Counted from the stretch's first letter, positions 22,696 to 33,694 are shown. The stretch is 64,000 nt of DNA from Bacillota bacterium (GCA_017577405.1 PIUA01000023.1:62001-126000), one strand, 5' to 3'. The notes: a model not told the origin generated them from the letters alone. Made by a program: numbers and translations.

Positions 22696-22783
22696 TGGTG
22701 CCGAAGGCGGGACTCGAACCCGCACGGGCGCAAGGCCCACTGCGCCCTGAACGCAGCGCGTCTGCCAATTCCACCACTTCGGC
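22696..22783 (-). tRNA. tRNA-Leu (anticodon CAG)
   Basis: The minus strand reads a full class II tRNA: acceptor GCCGAAG pairing with CTTCGGC, D-arm TGGCAGACGC, anticodon stem CTGCG/CGCAG with loop TTCAGGG (anticodon CAG, codon CUG), a long variable arm (TGGGCCTTGCGCCC), and the T-arm GGGTTCGAGTCCC. Discriminator A and an encoded CCA (22696-22698) are present. The leucine assignment follows from the anticodon and the long variable arm. CUG is the most used leucine codon in these genes. Confidence 0.96.
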
Positions 22784-22799
22784 CCGACTGGCGTAGCCT

Positions 22800-22828
22800 A
22801 GTATAGCAGAGGCCGGGGAGGCTGTCAA
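22800..22828 (-). promoter_or_regulatory. Near-perfect sigma-A promoter for tRNA-Leu
   Basis: On the minus strand TTGACA (22823-22828), a 17-bp spacer and TATACT (22800-22805). Transcription would start near 22793, about 10 nt before the mature tRNA 5' end. Confidence 0.88.
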
Positions 22829-23155
22829 CGCGTCTTCGCGCCGGAAGGGAGGCAAATCGTTCCGGCCGGTCGGACCGGCCCCCCAGGAGGCCCCGGTGGG
22901 TTCCCCCAGGGCGGGACGAAGCCCGCGGGCAGCCCTGCGAACACGGAATCCTGCACCGTTCTGCATTTTCCTACGTACGAACTTGAAACCTCGAGGCCAG
23001 CAGGGTAATATTCAGAAGGGATGGATGGACCGGGCCCGGTTTCGTCTAGCGGGACGATCTCAGTCCCGCGGTGCCCGAGGGCGATCACCTGTGGCTTCCC
23101 GCCATCTGCATCCACCCGCGGAGACCGTCTTTGAGAAAAGCCCCACAAGAACGAG
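22829..23155. other. Gene-free stretch upstream of codY
   Basis: About 330 bp between the tRNA promoter and the codY promoter. No convincing coding frame. It contains a 7-bp hairpin (GCGGGAC-loop-GTCCCGC, 23049-23069) and a weak CodY-box-like sequence at 23007-23021. Locally it is more AT-rich than the genes, which fits a regulatory region. Confidence 0.5.
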
Positions 23156-23184
23156 TTGACGGTCGGCGATTTCACCAGTATAAT
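23156..23184 (+). promoter_or_regulatory. Sigma-A promoter of codY
   Basis: TTGACG (23156-23161), a 17-bp spacer, then consensus TATAAT (23179-23184). Transcription should start near 23191. This rules out the tracked CodY start at 23156, which is inside the -35 element, and supports GTG 23276 after an 85-nt leader. Confidence 0.85.
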
Positions 23185-23275
23185 TGCTAAAGAGGAAGAG
23201 TTTTGCTGCAGTTGTTACCGTTTCGGCTGCCGCCCCATGGGGCGGGGGCCGCACTACGAGGGGAGAGATGGTTGC

Positions 23276-24061
23276 GTGCTCAAGAAGATGCAGAAAATCA
23301 GCCGGGTTCTGCAAGCGGCCGGGACTGAGCTGGAGCTGGTTGACCTGGCTGTTGCCCTGCGTGACTCCTACGAGGCGGAGACGTCGGTCTACATCATCAG
23401 CCCCAGCGGCAAGGTGCTGGGACATGCCCTGATGGGCGACCTCCCGGAGACCTCCTTCGACGCCGAGTGGATCGAGGCAAGGAAGCTGCCCGATGAGATG
23501 GCCACCGCCCTGTTGAAGGTGGGCGCGCTCTCCACGGGCGCGGAAGTGGCCAAGGTGCTCAACACCGACCTGCCGGCGGTCATCCTGCCGCTCATCGGCT
23601 CAGGCCGTCGGGTGGGCACCTTGCTTCTGGTCCGCATGAAGGGTTCCTTCTCGGAGGAGGAGCTGGCCCTGGCCGACTACGCGGCCACCGCGGCGGGGAT
23701 GATCATCGGCCAGGCGATCCAGGATCAGGAGGAGGACAAGGCCGAGGAGAAGCGCATGGCCCGCTCGGCCATCCGGAGCCTCTCCTACTCGGAGATTCTG
23801 GCGATGCAGCACATCTTCGATCACTTGGAGGGCGACGAGGGTTTGGTGGTCGCCAGCCGCATCGCCGACGAGGCGGGCATCACCCGCTCGGTCATCGTCA
23901 ACGCGCTCCGGAAGCTGGCTTCGGCCAACGTCATCGAGTCCCGCTCTCTGGGGATGAAGGGAACCTACCTGCGCATCCTCAACAAGGAGGTCCGCAACGA
24001 GCTGGAGCGCCAGCGCTACCCCTATCTGAGCGGCTCCCAGCTCATGAAGAAGCAGGCCTAA
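23276..24061 (+). CDS. codY: GTP-sensing global transcriptional regulator CodY
   Basis: Firmicute regulator of nutrient adaptation that responds to GTP and branched-chain amino acids. It has an N-terminal GAF domain (about 1-155) beginning MQKISRVLQAAG and a C-terminal winged helix with the recognition segment ADEAGITRSVIVNALRKL, then IESRSLGMKGTYLRILN. GTG 23276 (GAGGGGAGA 9 nt upstream) gives 261 aa, close to the B. subtilis length. The gene stands alone with its own promoter and faces dinB, with a hairpin terminator after it. Other bacilli carry codY in a clp/xerC operon, so this context differs. Confidence 0.96.
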   Translation: MLKKMQKISRVLQAAGTELELVDLAVALRDSYEAETSVYIISPSGKVLGHALMGDLPETSFDAEWIEARKLPDEMATALLKVGALSTGAEVAKVLNTDLPAVILPLIGSGRRVGTLLLVRMKGSFSEEELALADYAATAAGMIIGQAIQDQEEDKAEEKRMARSAIRSLSYSEILAMQHIFDHLEGDEGLVVASRIADEAGITRSVIVNALRKLASANVIESRSLGMKGTYLRILNKEVRNELERQRYPYLSGSQLMKKQA

Positions 24062-24078
24062 CCCGCCAGCTCCCCTGT

Positions 24079-25305
24079 TTACCGGGACTGGGGACCCGCC
24101 CGTCGGGTCCCTTTGTCGTTGGTTTTCCGCTCCCGGGCCTGGGGGTCGGGCTGTTGGGCGGCCAGGAGCCGGGCCCGCCGGATGATGGGCCGGCCCGCCC
24201 GGGTGTTCAGCTGATCCTGAAGCCGGTCCAGGAGGCTCTCCTCGGCCCGGTCGAAGAGGGAGAGCTGGGGCGTCTCCGTCAGCTCGGAAAGGGCCAGCCC
24301 CAGGAGGCGGATGGGTCCCCGCAGGCTCTTCCGGTGCAAGAGCTCCAACCCGTACTGGAAGATGGCCAGGTCGCTCTGGAAGGCTTGGGGGGCGGTGAGG
24401 CTCCGGGTCTGGTTGACGAAGGGGTCGAAGCGGAGCTTGAGGGTGATCCGCCGGGCCCAGAGCCCCCGGCGCCGGAGGCGGCGGCCCACCTCCTCACTGA
24501 TCTCGGCCAGGGCCGCCTCCGCTGCCTCCAGCCCCACCAGGCTCTCTTCGAAGGTGACCTCGTGGCTCAAAGACTTCTCCGGCGCCGCTTCGGGGCAGAC
24601 GGGCCGGTCGTCGTGCCCCCAAGCCAGGCGGGCCAGGAGCCGGCCCCGGTCGCCCAGGAGCCGAACCAGCTGATCCTCCGAGGCCGCCTGCACATCACCG
24701 ACGGTGCGGAAACCCAGACGCTCCAGCTGGGCGGCCGTTTTGGGACCCACCCCCCAAAGCTCGCTGACGGGCATGGGGGCCAGGGCCCGGACCGCCTCCT
24801 CCCAGGTCCAGACCACCAGCCCGTCCGGCTTGCCCGTGCCGCAGGCAATCTTGGCCAGGCTCTTGTTGGGCGCGATGCCGACGGAGGCCGTCAGCCCCGT
24901 GGCCTCCCGGATGGCCTCCTTGAGGGCCTGGCCCATGGCCTGGGGGTCGGGGTAGTGGGTGGCCACGGGCGTCATGTCCAGAAAGGCTTCATCGATGGAG
25001 ATGGGCTCCACCAGGGGGGTGAACCGCTCCAGCACCTCCCGCACCTGGCGGGAGACCTGCCGGTAGCGGGGCATGTCCACCGGCAGGAAGACCGCGTGGG
25101 GGCAGAGCCGCCGGGCCACCTGGATGGGCTGGGCCGACCGGACCCCGTAGCGGCGCGCCTCATAGTTGCAGGTGGAGACCACCCCTCGGCGAGACGTGGG
25201 AGGCGCGCCGACGATGACCGGCTTGCCTGCCAGTTCCGGCCGGTCCCGAATCTCGACGGCGGCGAAGAAGGCGTCCATATCGATGTGCACGATGAATCGT
25301 TCCAT
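24079..25305 (-). CDS. dinB: DNA polymerase IV (Y-family translesion polymerase)
   Basis: Error-prone polymerase used to bypass DNA lesions. The palm domain opens IVHIDMDAFFAAVE with the first catalytic Asp, and ISIDEAFLDMT supplies the second acidic pair. GIAPNKSLAKIA, the helix-hairpin-helix ELWGVGPKTAAQLERLGFRT and the little-finger domain follow. The C-terminus ends LSLFDRAEE before a 60-residue basic tail. It is 408 aa; ATG 25305 has GGGAGGGG just upstream. Divergent from hflX. Confidence 0.95.
   Translation of the reverse strand: MERFIVHIDMDAFFAAVEIRDRPELAGKPVIVGAPPTSRRGVVSTCNYEARRYGVRSAQPIQVARRLCPHAVFLPVDMPRYRQVSRQVREVLERFTPLVEPISIDEAFLDMTPVATHYPDPQAMGQALKEAIREATGLTASVGIAPNKSLAKIACGTGKPDGLVVWTWEEAVRALAPMPVSELWGVGPKTAAQLERLGFRTVGDVQAASEDQLVRLLGDRGRLLARLAWGHDDRPVCPEAAPEKSLSHEVTFEESLVGLEAAEAALAEISEEVGRRLRRRGLWARRITLKLRFDPFVNQTRSLTAPQAFQSDLAIFQYGLELLHRKSLRGPIRLLGLALSELTETPQLSLFDRAEESLLDRLQDQLNTRAGRPIIRRARLLAAQQPDPQARERKTNDKGTRRAGPQSR
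24091..24111 (+). terminator. Rho-independent terminator of codY
   Basis: GGGACCCG-CCCGT-CGGGTCCC followed by TTTGTCGTTGGTTTT. It lies 30 bp after the codY stop and inside the 3' end of the convergent dinB. Confidence 0.75.
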
Positions 25306-25378
25306 GGTCCCCTCCCGGGCGGCCTTCCGGGCCCCCCCTCCCTATGATAAGATAAGCGCCAAGGGGGCGGATGCGGAC

Positions 25379-26683
25379 GTGCAGCAGCGGGAGCTGGTGG
25401 TCCTGGCCGGCCTGAAAGCCTCCGGCGATCCTGAAGCCGACAGCCTCTTCCGGGAGCTGGCTCGGCTGGCTGAGGCCGCCGGCGGCACGGTGGTGGGGGA
25501 GGTGACCTCCAGCCGCTCCAGACCCCATCCAGCCACCTTTATCGGCCCGGGCAAGGTGGAGGAGCTGCTGGCCCTGGTCCTGCGGACCGGGGCCAAACTG
25601 GTCATCTTCAATGACGAGCTGAGCCCGGCCCAGGTGCGCAACCTCACCAACATCCTGAAGTGCCGGGTGATCGACCGCACCCAGTTGATTTTGGACATCT
25701 TCGCCCAGCGGGCCCGCAGCCGGGAAGGGAAGCTCCAGGTAGAGCTGGCCCAGCTGGAGTACCTCCTTCCCCGCCTGAGCAGCACCGTCGAGGAGCTCTC
25801 CCGCCTGGGCGGCGGGATCGGCACCCGCGGCCCGGGGGAGACCCAGCTGGAGAAGGATCGCCGGCGGGTGCGCCGCCGTCTGGCCCACATCCGCCGGGAG
25901 CTGGCCGCCTTCGAGGCCACCCGGCAGGTGCAGCGGGCGCCCCGGAAGCGGAACCAGACCCCGGTGGTGGCCCTGGTGGGCTACACCAACGCCGGCAAGT
26001 CGACCCTCTTCAACCGGCTCACCGGAGCCCAGGTGAGCGCGCAGGACCGCCTTTTTGAGACGCTGGACCCCACCCTCCGGCGGCTCCAGCTGGGTCCGGG
26101 AGAAGAGGTGATCCTGGCGGACACCGTAGGCTTCTTGCGCCGCCTGCCCCACCGGCTGGTGGCCGCCTTCCGCGCCACCTTGGAAGAGGTGGTGGAGGCC
26201 GACCTGCTCCTCCACGTGGTTGACGCCTCCGACCCCGAGTACGGCCAGCAGATGGCGGCCGTCGAGCAGGTGTTGGACGAGCTGGGGGTGACCGCCCCCC
26301 AGCTGGTGGTCTTCAACAAGATGGATCAGGTGGGGACCCAGCGCTTCCGCAGCTTCGCGGTGACCGCTCCTTCTGTGGCCATCAGCGCCCGGGAGGGGTG
26401 GGGCCTGGACCGCCTCGTCCAGATGATCCGGGAGCACTTGCCCGATCCCTTGGTGGTCCGGGAGTTTGTGGTGCCCTACAGCGAGGCCCGGGTCTTGGGG
26501 TGGCTCCAAGGGAGCGGCCGGGTCCTCGCCCACGTTTACGAGCCTGATGCGGTCCGGTTGCGGGTCGAGCTGCGGGCGTCGCTGGCCGAGCGGGTCCAGG
26601 CCGCCCTGGCGGCCCGGTCCCCAGAAGGGGTGCCGGCCTCCGCCGGCAGCCGGCAGTCCCGGCCCGAGACGGAGGAACGCTGA
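25379..26683 (+). CDS. hflX: GTPase HflX
   Basis: Ribosome-associated GTPase that splits stalled or stressed ribosomes. The N-terminal HflX domain includes [14 protein letters not shown] and [14 protein letters not shown], then [19 protein letters not shown]. The G domain starts with P-loop [14 protein letters not shown] and has [11 protein letters not shown] (G3) and NKMDQV (G4). GTG 25379 is preferred (434 aa) because the tracked start at 25166 lies inside divergent dinB. It heads the operon hflX-tdk-prfA-prmC-sua5 (gaps of 26 nt or less). Confidence 0.94.
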   Translation: MQQRELVVLAGLKASGDPEADSLFRELARLAEAAGGTVVGEVTSSRSRPHPATFIGPGKVEELLALVLRTGAKLVIFNDELSPAQVRNLTNILKCRVIDRTQLILDIFAQRARSREGKLQVELAQLEYLLPRLSSTVEELSRLGGGIGTRGPGETQLEKDRRRVRRRLAHIRRELAAFEATRQVQRAPRKRNQTPVVALVGYTNAGKSTLFNRLTGAQVSAQDRLFETLDPTLRRLQLGPGEEVILADTVGFLRRLPHRLVAAFRATLEEVVEADLLLHVVDASDPEYGQQMAAVEQVLDELGVTAPQLVVFNKMDQVGTQRFRSFAVTAPSVAISAREGWGLDRLVQMIREHLPDPLVVREFVVPYSEARVLGWLQGSGRVLAHVYEPDAVRLRVELRASLAERVQAALAARSPEGVPASAGSRQSRPETEER

Positions 26684-26709
26684 AGGGACTCCGGCGGAAG
26701 GGGAGAGTT

Positions 26710-27372
26710 ATGGAACCAGGTTTGGCCCCTGTGTCTGCCCGCCTGGAAGTGATCGTCGGCTCCATGTTCAGCGGCAAGACGGAGGAGCTGATCCGGCGGG
26801 TGAAGCGGGCCCGGATCGCCCGCCTGAAGGTGCAAGTCTTCAAGCCCCAGCTGGACGACCGATACGGCCGGAGCCGGGTCGCCTCCCACGATGGGGGCGC
26901 GCTGGAGGCCGAGCCCGTCAGCGGGGCGGCGGAACTCCTGGAGCGGGTGGCCCCCGACACCCAGGTGGTGGCCATCGATGAGGTCCAGTTCTTCAGCCGG
27001 GCCATCGTGGCCGCCTGCGAGCAGCTGGTTGCGTCGGGCCGGCGGGTCATCTGCGCCGGCTTGGACATGGACTTTCGCGGTGAGCCCTTCGGGCCCGTGC
27101 CGGAGCTGATGGCCCGGGCCGAAGAGGTGCTGAAGCTGGCGGCCATCTGCGTCCGCTGCGGCCGCCCTGCCAGCCGCACCCAGCGGCTCATTGGCGGGCA
27201 GCCGGCCCGCTACACCGATCCGGTCATTCTGGTGGGGGCCCAGGAGGTGTACGAGGCCCGCTGCCGCTGGTGCCACCAGGTGCCGGGGCGGCCGCCGATG
27301 GAAGTGGACGGGCTGCGGCAGGGCCTGCAGCCCCTGACCCCTGGGCCCGAAGGGGGGAGGGAGGATGGGTGA
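26710..27372 (+). CDS. tdk: Thymidine kinase (type II, zinc-binding)
   Basis: Phosphorylates thymidine for salvage. P-loop [17 protein letters not shown], the Walker B-like AIDEVQFF, the lasso region with [18 protein letters not shown], and two zinc CxxC pairs (CVRCGRPA and CRWCHQ). It is 220 aa. Overlaps prfA by 8 nt; tdk next to prfA is also the order in B. subtilis. Confidence 0.96.
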   Translation: MEPGLAPVSARLEVIVGSMFSGKTEELIRRVKRARIARLKVQVFKPQLDDRYGRSRVASHDGGALEAEPVSGAAELLERVAPDTQVVAIDEVQFFSRAIVAACEQLVASGRRVICAGLDMDFRGEPFGPVPELMARAEEVLKLAAICVRCGRPASRTQRLIGGQPARYTDPVILVGAQEVYEARCRWCHQVPGRPPMEVDGLRQGLQPLTPGPEGGREDG

Positions 27373-28435
27373 GCGGCTTCAGGAGCTGATCGACCGGTAC
27401 GAAGAGCTGACCCGCCAGTTGATGGATCCCGACCTCCTGGCCGACGGCCGCCGCTACGAGCAGGTGGCCCGGGCCCAGGCGGAGCTGCGGCCCATCGTGG
27501 AGCACATCCGGGCGGGGGAGCGGTTGGACCGGGAGCTGGCCGACGCCCGGCAGCTGGCCCAGGAGGCGGACGATCCGGAATTGAAGGCCTTGGCCCAGGA
27601 GGAGGTGGAGCGGCTGACCAAGGCCCGGGAGGCCTGGGAGCTGGAACTCCGCAAGCTCCTCATCCCCAAGGATCCCAACGACGAGCGGAACGTGCTGGTG
27701 GAGATCCGGGCCGGCGCCGGGGGCGAGGAGGCGGCCCTCTTCGCGGCCGACCTGCTCCGCATGTACACCCGTTACGCGGAGCGGCAGGGCTGGCGGGTGG
27801 AGCTGATGAGCAGCACGCCCACGGAGCTGGGGGGCTTCAAAGAGGTGATCGTCCAGCTCTCGGGCCGGGGCGCCTACAGCCAGCTCAAGTTCGAAAGCGG
27901 CGTCCACCGGGTGCAGCGGGTCCCCATCACCGAGTCGGGCGGCCGGATCCACACCTCCACGGCCACCGTGGCCGTCCTGCCCGAGGCGGAGGAGGTGGAC
28001 GTGGTCATCGACCCGCAGGATCTCCGGATCGACATCTTCCGGGCCAGCGGTCATGGGGGCCAGAGCGTTAACACCACCGACTCGGCGGTGCGGATCACCC
28101 ACCTGCCGACGGGGCTGGTGGTCACCTGTCAGGATGAACGGTCCCAGCTGAAGAACAAGGAGAAGGCCTTAAGGGTCCTCCGGGCCCGCCTCTTGGACCG
28201 GGCCCGCCGGGAGCAGGCCGCGCAGCTGGCCGAGTCCCGCCGGAGCCAGGTGGGGACGGGGGAGCGGAGCGAGCGGATCCGCACCTACAACTTCCCCCAG
28301 GGCCGGGTGACGGACCACCGGTTCGGCCTCACCCTCTACAAGCTGGAGGCCGTTCTGGACGGGGAGCTGGACGAGCTGATCGAGGCGGCCCGGGCGGCGG
28401 AGCAGGAGCGGCTCCTCCAGGAGGTTCAGGTGTGA
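27365..28435 (+). CDS. prfA: Peptide chain release factor 1
   Basis: Recognises UAA and UAG stop codons and triggers peptide release. RF1 features: the acidic N-terminal helical domain, [37 protein letters not shown], and the catalytic loop [17 protein letters not shown] with GGQ. It is 356 aa. It precedes prmC, whose product methylates the GGQ glutamine. Confidence 0.97.
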   Translation: MGERLQELIDRYEELTRQLMDPDLLADGRRYEQVARAQAELRPIVEHIRAGERLDRELADARQLAQEADDPELKALAQEEVERLTKAREAWELELRKLLIPKDPNDERNVLVEIRAGAGGEEAALFAADLLRMYTRYAERQGWRVELMSSTPTELGGFKEVIVQLSGRGAYSQLKFESGVHRVQRVPITESGGRIHTSTATVAVLPEAEEVDVVIDPQDLRIDIFRASGHGGQSVNTTDSAVRITHLPTGLVVTCQDERSQLKNKEKALRVLRARLLDRARREQAAQLAESRRSQVGTGERSERIRTYNFPQGRVTDHRFGLTLYKLEAVLDGELDELIEAARAAEQERLLQEVQV

Positions 28436-29295
28436 GCCGGCCCACCGTCCTTGAACTTCTCCGCCTGGCCACCGGCTACCTCCGGGAGAAGGGGGTGGCC
28501 CAGCCCCGGCTTGACGCGGAGGTCCTCCTGGGGCACGCGCTCCAGATGGAGCGGATCATGCTCTACGTTCACCACGACCGCCCCCTGGAGCCCCACGAGG
28601 TGGATGTCTACCGGACCCTCATCGCCCGCCGGGGCCGGCGGGAGCCCGTCGCCTACCTGATGGGGGAGAAGGAGTTCTTCGGGAGGTCCTTCCAGGTCGA
28701 TCCCCGGGTGCTCATCCCCCGGCCCGAAACGGAGCACCTGGTGGAGGTGGCCTTGGCCTTCGCCATCGGCGAGGGTCCCGTCCGGGGCTGGGATGTGGGG
28801 ACGGGCAGCGGCATCCTGGCTGTGACCCTGGCGGCTGAACTGCCTGACAGCCACTGGCTGGCCACCGACCTGTCGGCCGATGCCCTCGCGGTCGCCCGGG
28901 CCAACGCGGAGCGCCACGGGGTGGCCGACCGGATCCGGTTCCTCGAAGGAGATCTCTGGGCCGGCACCAAACCCGACGGCAGCTGGGACCTGATCGTCTC
29001 CAACCCTCCCTACCTGACGGACCACGAGATGGCCCACCTGGCCCCGGAAATCCGCTACGAGCCCCGCCAGGCCCTGGCCGGGGGCCCCGACGGCTTGCAG
29101 GTGATCCGCCGGCTGGTCCAGCAGGCGTGGGCCTTCCTCCGCCCGGGGGGCCTCCTGGCCTTCGAGATCGGCGCCGGCCAGGCGGAGGCGTGCCGGCAGC
29201 TCCTGGCGGAGGCGGGGCAGTACGAGGGGATCCGGGTTCTCCCGGACCATGCCGGCCACCCCCGGGTCGTCTGCGGCCTCCGGACCAGCCCCTGA
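28432..29295 (+). CDS. prmC: Release factor glutamine methyltransferase
   Basis: SAM-dependent N5-methylation of the GGQ glutamine of RF1 and RF2. The N-terminal helical domain is followed by [10 protein letters not shown], the SAM motif [14 protein letters not shown], and SNPPYL (NPPY catalytic motif). It is 287 aa. GTG start overlaps prfA by 4 nt. In B. subtilis spoIIR follows this gene; here it is absent and sua5 follows directly. Confidence 0.96.
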   Translation: MSRPTVLELLRLATGYLREKGVAQPRLDAEVLLGHALQMERIMLYVHHDRPLEPHEVDVYRTLIARRGRREPVAYLMGEKEFFGRSFQVDPRVLIPRPETEHLVEVALAFAIGEGPVRGWDVGTGSGILAVTLAAELPDSHWLATDLSADALAVARANAERHGVADRIRFLEGDLWAGTKPDGSWDLIVSNPPYLTDHEMAHLAPEIRYEPRQALAGGPDGLQVIRRLVQQAWAFLRPGGLLAFEIGAGQAEACRQLLAEAGQYEGIRVLPDHAGHPRVVCGLRTSP

Positions 29296-29312
29296 GAAGG
29301 AGGCTCCTGGCT

Positions 29313-30386
29313 ATGGATTCCCTTCCCACCCGCCTTCTTCGGGTCAACCCCCTTCAGCCCGACCCTGGGATCATCCGGGAGGCGGCCGCGATCCTGCGGG
29401 CAGGCGGCCTGGTCGCCTTTCCCACCGAGACGGTCTACGGCCTGGGGGCTCTCGCCACCGACCGGCAGGCCCTCCGGCGGATCTTCGCGGCCAAGGGGCG
29501 GCCCGCGGACAACCCCCTCATCCTCCACGTGGCCCATCCCCAGGAGCTGGCCACCCTCGCCCGGGAGCTGCCGCCGGCCGCCTGGACCCTGGCCCGAGCC
29601 TTCTGGCCTGGGCCCCTCACCCTGGTGGTCCCCCGGGCCCCTCAGGTGCCCGATGAGGCAACGGCTGGCCTGCCGACGGTGGCCGTCCGCCTGCCCGACC
29701 ATCCCGTGGCCCGGGCCCTCATCGAGGCGGCCGGCGCGGCCGTCGCCGCGCCCAGCGCCAACACCTCGGGCCGGCCCAGTCCCACCACCGCCCAGGATGT
29801 GTGGGAGGACCTGGCCGGGAAGGTGGAGCTGATCCTGGACGGTGGGCCGACGGGGGTGGGCGTGGAGTCGACGGTGGTGGACGTGACCGGACCCCACCCG
29901 GTGGTCCTCCGTCCCGGGGGCGTGAGCGTGGAAGCGTTGGAGGGGTTGGTGGGGCGGGTGACCATCGACCCGGCCGTGGAGGGGAAGCCCCTGGACGGGC
30001 CGGCCCGCTCCCCCGGGATGAAGTACCGGCACTACGCGCCCCAGGCCCCGGCCCTGCTGCTGGAGGGTTCGCCTGAGGCCATCGCCCGGCGGGTGGTGGA
30101 GCTGGCCTGGGAGGCGGCCCGGGAGGGCCGGCGGGTGGGCGCGGTGGTGATGGCGGAGGAAGGGAGCCTGCTGGAGGGCCGGCTGCCCGATGGGGCCGTC
30201 TTGCGGATCCTTGCCTCCCGGGACGCGCCCGAGGAGGCGGCCCACCGGCTCTACGGGGCCCTGCGGGCGATGGACCGGCTGGGCGTCGACCGGGTGCTCC
30301 TGGCGGCCCCCGAAGCCCGGGGGGTGGGTCTGGCGGTGCGGGACCGGATGTACCGGGCCGCGGGCTGGCGGGTGGAGCAGGTCTGA
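29313..30386 (+). CDS. sua5: L-threonylcarbamoyladenylate synthase (Sua5 type)
   Basis: Makes threonylcarbamoyl-AMP from threonine, bicarbonate and ATP for t6A modification of tRNA. The YrdC domain carries GGLVAFPTETVYGLGA, KGRPADNPLILH and SANTSGRPSPT. A C-terminal Sua5 domain (from about 215, joined by SPGMKYRHYAPQAP) distinguishes it from short TsaC. ATG 29313 lies 8 nt after AAGGAGG and gives 357 aa; the tracked start 29127 is in prmC. Equivalent to B. subtilis ywlC. Confidence 0.95.
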   Translation: MDSLPTRLLRVNPLQPDPGIIREAAAILRAGGLVAFPTETVYGLGALATDRQALRRIFAAKGRPADNPLILHVAHPQELATLARELPPAAWTLARAFWPGPLTLVVPRAPQVPDEATAGLPTVAVRLPDHPVARALIEAAGAAVAAPSANTSGRPSPTTAQDVWEDLAGKVELILDGGPTGVGVESTVVDVTGPHPVVLRPGGVSVEALEGLVGRVTIDPAVEGKPLDGPARSPGMKYRHYAPQAPALLLEGSPEAIARRVVELAWEAAREGRRVGAVVMAEEGSLLEGRLPDGAVLRILASRDAPEEAAHRLYGALRAMDRLGVDRVLLAAPEARGVGLAVRDRMYRAAGWRVEQV

Positions 30387-30425
30387 CGGCGCCGGCCCCG
30401 GGAGGCGGAGCTCATGGGGGCCTGA

Positions 30426-30698
30426 TCAACGGCTGGACCGCCGGTAGGGCACCCGGCGCTCGTCGGCCCGCTGGGCCGCCCGCACGAAGAGGTGCTCGGC
30501 CCCCGTGTAACCGCAGCGGCGGCAGTGGACCTCCCGCTCGGGGCCCCGGGGTGGGCCCAGAAGCTCCATGGTGTTGGATTCGTAGGTGATGGCGCCCGTT
30601 TCGGCGTCCTTGACCACCGCCCGGGCGAGACGGAAAACCAGGTCGAACTGGGTGCGATTGGACCGGCAGATCGGGCATAGATACGGACGGTCGACCAT
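30426..30698 (-). CDS. Small zinc-ribbon protein, unknown function
   Basis: Not recognised beyond the fold. The 90-aa protein has two Cys pairs, CPICRSN near the N-terminus and CRRCGYTG about 50 residues later, typical of a four-Cys zinc ribbon. ATG 30698 has an excellent ribosome site (GGGGAGGAGGGG, 6 nt spacing), which selects it over the much longer tracked frame from 31394. It lies antisense between sua5 and ywlE-rpiB in an otherwise collinear block. Could be a nucleic-acid-binding or adaptor protein. Confidence 0.75.
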   Translation of the reverse strand: MVDRPYLCPICRSNRTQFDLVFRLARAVVKDAETGAITYESNTMELLGPPRGPEREVHCRRCGYTGAEHLFVRAAQRADERRVPYRRSSR

Positions 30699-30723
30699 GC
30701 GCTTCCCCTCCTCCCCTAGGAAT

Positions 30724-30740
30724 GCCCGCCTGGGGCGGGC
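30724..30740. other. 7-bp hairpin in the divergent region
   Basis: GCCCGCC-TGG-GGCGGGC lies between the divergent starts of the zinc-ribbon gene and ywlE-rpiB. There is no T-run on either side. It may be an operator-like or RNA structure, or chance. Confidence 0.25.
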
Positions 30741-30855
30741 GACTCCCGCCCGGTTCAGGGCAGGAGAGTGGCCGCCCCGGGTGGAAGCGGAGGGGGGAGC
30801 GAGCCGGGCAGGGGTCGCCCCGGCACGGGAGAGGCCAGGGAGGGGACGTGGCAGG

Positions 30856-32426
<1,571 letters not shown>

Positions 32427-32466
32427 GCGGGCTGCCAGCTGGCGCCAAAGCTGGCCGGCATCGGCG

Positions 32467-32495
32467 TTGAGCCTCCCCCGGATCTCCACTAGAAT
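32467..32495 (+). promoter_or_regulatory. Candidate promoter for the TagO/WecA-type gene
   Basis: TTGAGC (32467-32472), 17-bp spacer, TAGAAT (32490-32495). The leader would be about 20 nt before GTG 32522. Confidence 0.6.
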
Positions 32496-32521
32496 GGAAG
32501 CAGCATGAAACGCGACAGGGG

Positions 32522-33604
32522 GTGAGGCCTGTGGCCTGGGTCGAAGGGGCGCCGGTGGTCTGGGGGGCGGCCCTGGTGGTGGCGTTGGCCACGAGCCTCG
32601 CCCTCTCCCCGGTGCTCGCCCGCCTGGCCCGCCGGCTGGGGTGGGTGGAGCGCCCCTCGAGTCGCCGGATCCACCGGGAGCCCACGCCCAACTTGGGCGG
32701 CGTGGCCATCTTTGTCGCCTTCTTTGGGGGGATGACCCTGACGGGCCTGCCCTGGCCCGGCGGCCCTGCCTTGCCTCTGGCCGCCCTGGTCCTCCTCTTC
32801 GCGGGTCTGGTGGACGACCGGTACCCCCTCCCCGCCTGGGCCAAGCTCCTGGCCCAAGCGGCCGTCTCCCTCTGGGTGGCCCTGGCCGGGGTGCGGATCG
32901 AGTTTGTCACCCACCCCCTCGGAGGGATGATCGCCCTCCGGGGCTGGGCGGTGCCCGTCACCGTCTTCTGGCTGGTGCTGATGGCCAACATGATCAACCT
33001 GATCGACGGGCTGGACGGTTTGGCGGCGGGGGTGGCCAGCATCGCCACGGTGCCCCTCCTCATTCTGGCCCTCCAGCGGGGACAGGCCTGGCCGGCCGCG
33101 GCGGCCGCCGTGCTCCTGGCGAGCCTCCTCGGCTTTCTCCGGCACAACTTCCCGCCGGCGCGGATCTTCATGGGGGACGCGGGCGCCCAGTTCACCGGGT
33201 GGATGCTGGGGGTCATCACCGCCGAAGGGGCCCTCAAGGGCGCGGCCACCTTGGCCATCGCCGTGCCTCTGATGGCCCTCGGCCTGCCCCTGTTCGACAC
33301 CTGCTTCGCCGTGCTCCGCCGCTGGCGCCGGGGGGACCCTTTTTACAAGGGGGATTTGGGCCACATTCACCACCGCCTCCTGGCCCTGGGCCTCACCCCC
33401 CGGCGGGTGGTGGTGATCCTCTACGTGATCAGCGGCCTGCTGGCCGTGGCCAGCCTGGGTTTGGCCTTCCTGAAGCCGTGGGCGGCGCTCCTTGCCCTGG
33501 CCGGAGCGGGGTTGGTCCTGGCCGGGCTGGCCCGGCCTCTGGGCGTTCTGGGCGGTTCCCAGCCCCGGAGTCATCCGGGCGGCCACGGCCCTGCGGCCTC
33601 GTAA
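32522..33604 (+). CDS. Undecaprenyl-phosphate sugar-1-phosphate transferase (TagO/WecA/MraY family)
   Basis: Membrane enzyme that loads a UDP-sugar phosphate onto undecaprenyl phosphate, the first step of teichoic acid, O-antigen or related glycans. Eleven or so helices; RRIHREPTPNLGGVAIF, LVDDRY (Asp pair), NMINLIDGLDGLAAG and FMGDAGAQFTGWMLG, then GHIHHRLLALGL near the C-terminus, match the WecA/TagO branch rather than MraY. It is 360 aa; GTG 32522 or GTG 32531. In an outer-membrane organism O-antigen or enterobacterial-antigen-like priming is plausible. No glycan operon is adjacent. Confidence 0.88.
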   Translation: MRPVAWVEGAPVVWGAALVVALATSLALSPVLARLARRLGWVERPSSRRIHREPTPNLGGVAIFVAFFGGMTLTGLPWPGGPALPLAALVLLFAGLVDDRYPLPAWAKLLAQAAVSLWVALAGVRIEFVTHPLGGMIALRGWAVPVTVFWLVLMANMINLIDGLDGLAAGVASIATVPLLILALQRGQAWPAAAAAVLLASLLGFLRHNFPPARIFMGDAGAQFTGWMLGVITAEGALKGAATLAIAVPLMALGLPLFDTCFAVLRRWRRGDPFYKGDLGHIHHRLLALGLTPRRVVVILYVISGLLAVASLGLAFLKPWAALLALAGAGLVLAGLARPLGVLGGSQPRSHPGGHGPAAS

Positions 33605-33665
33605 GAACGCCTGCCAGGACCCGAAGGATCTGGAAAACAAATAGGAATCAATACCGCATTGGGGA

Positions 33666-33694
33666 TTGAAATGGCAGGATCCTTGGACTATAAT
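33666..33694 (+). promoter_or_regulatory. Sigma-A promoter of the atp operon
   Basis: TTGAAA (33666-33671), 17-bp spacer, consensus TATAAT (33689-33694). The region is notably AT-rich. Start point near 33701 leaves a 56-nt leader to GTG 33757 and excludes the tracked ORF start at 33694. Confidence 0.87.

Noticed and set aside
22829-23155. A small RNA or short gene upstream of codY
   Set aside because: A 7-bp hairpin is present, but no promoter-terminator pair or coding frame with a ribosome site could be supported.
23156-23275. N-terminal extension of CodY from TTG 23156
   Set aside because: The TTG is part of the -35 element of a strong promoter, and the extra residues have no family similarity. 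GTG 23276 has a ribosome site and gives the normal length.
30586-30855. N-terminal extension of the YwlE-RpiB fusion
   Set aside because: The extra 90 residues are Arg/Pro/Gly-rich, overlap the antisense zinc-ribbon gene and precede a good GTG with a ribosome site.
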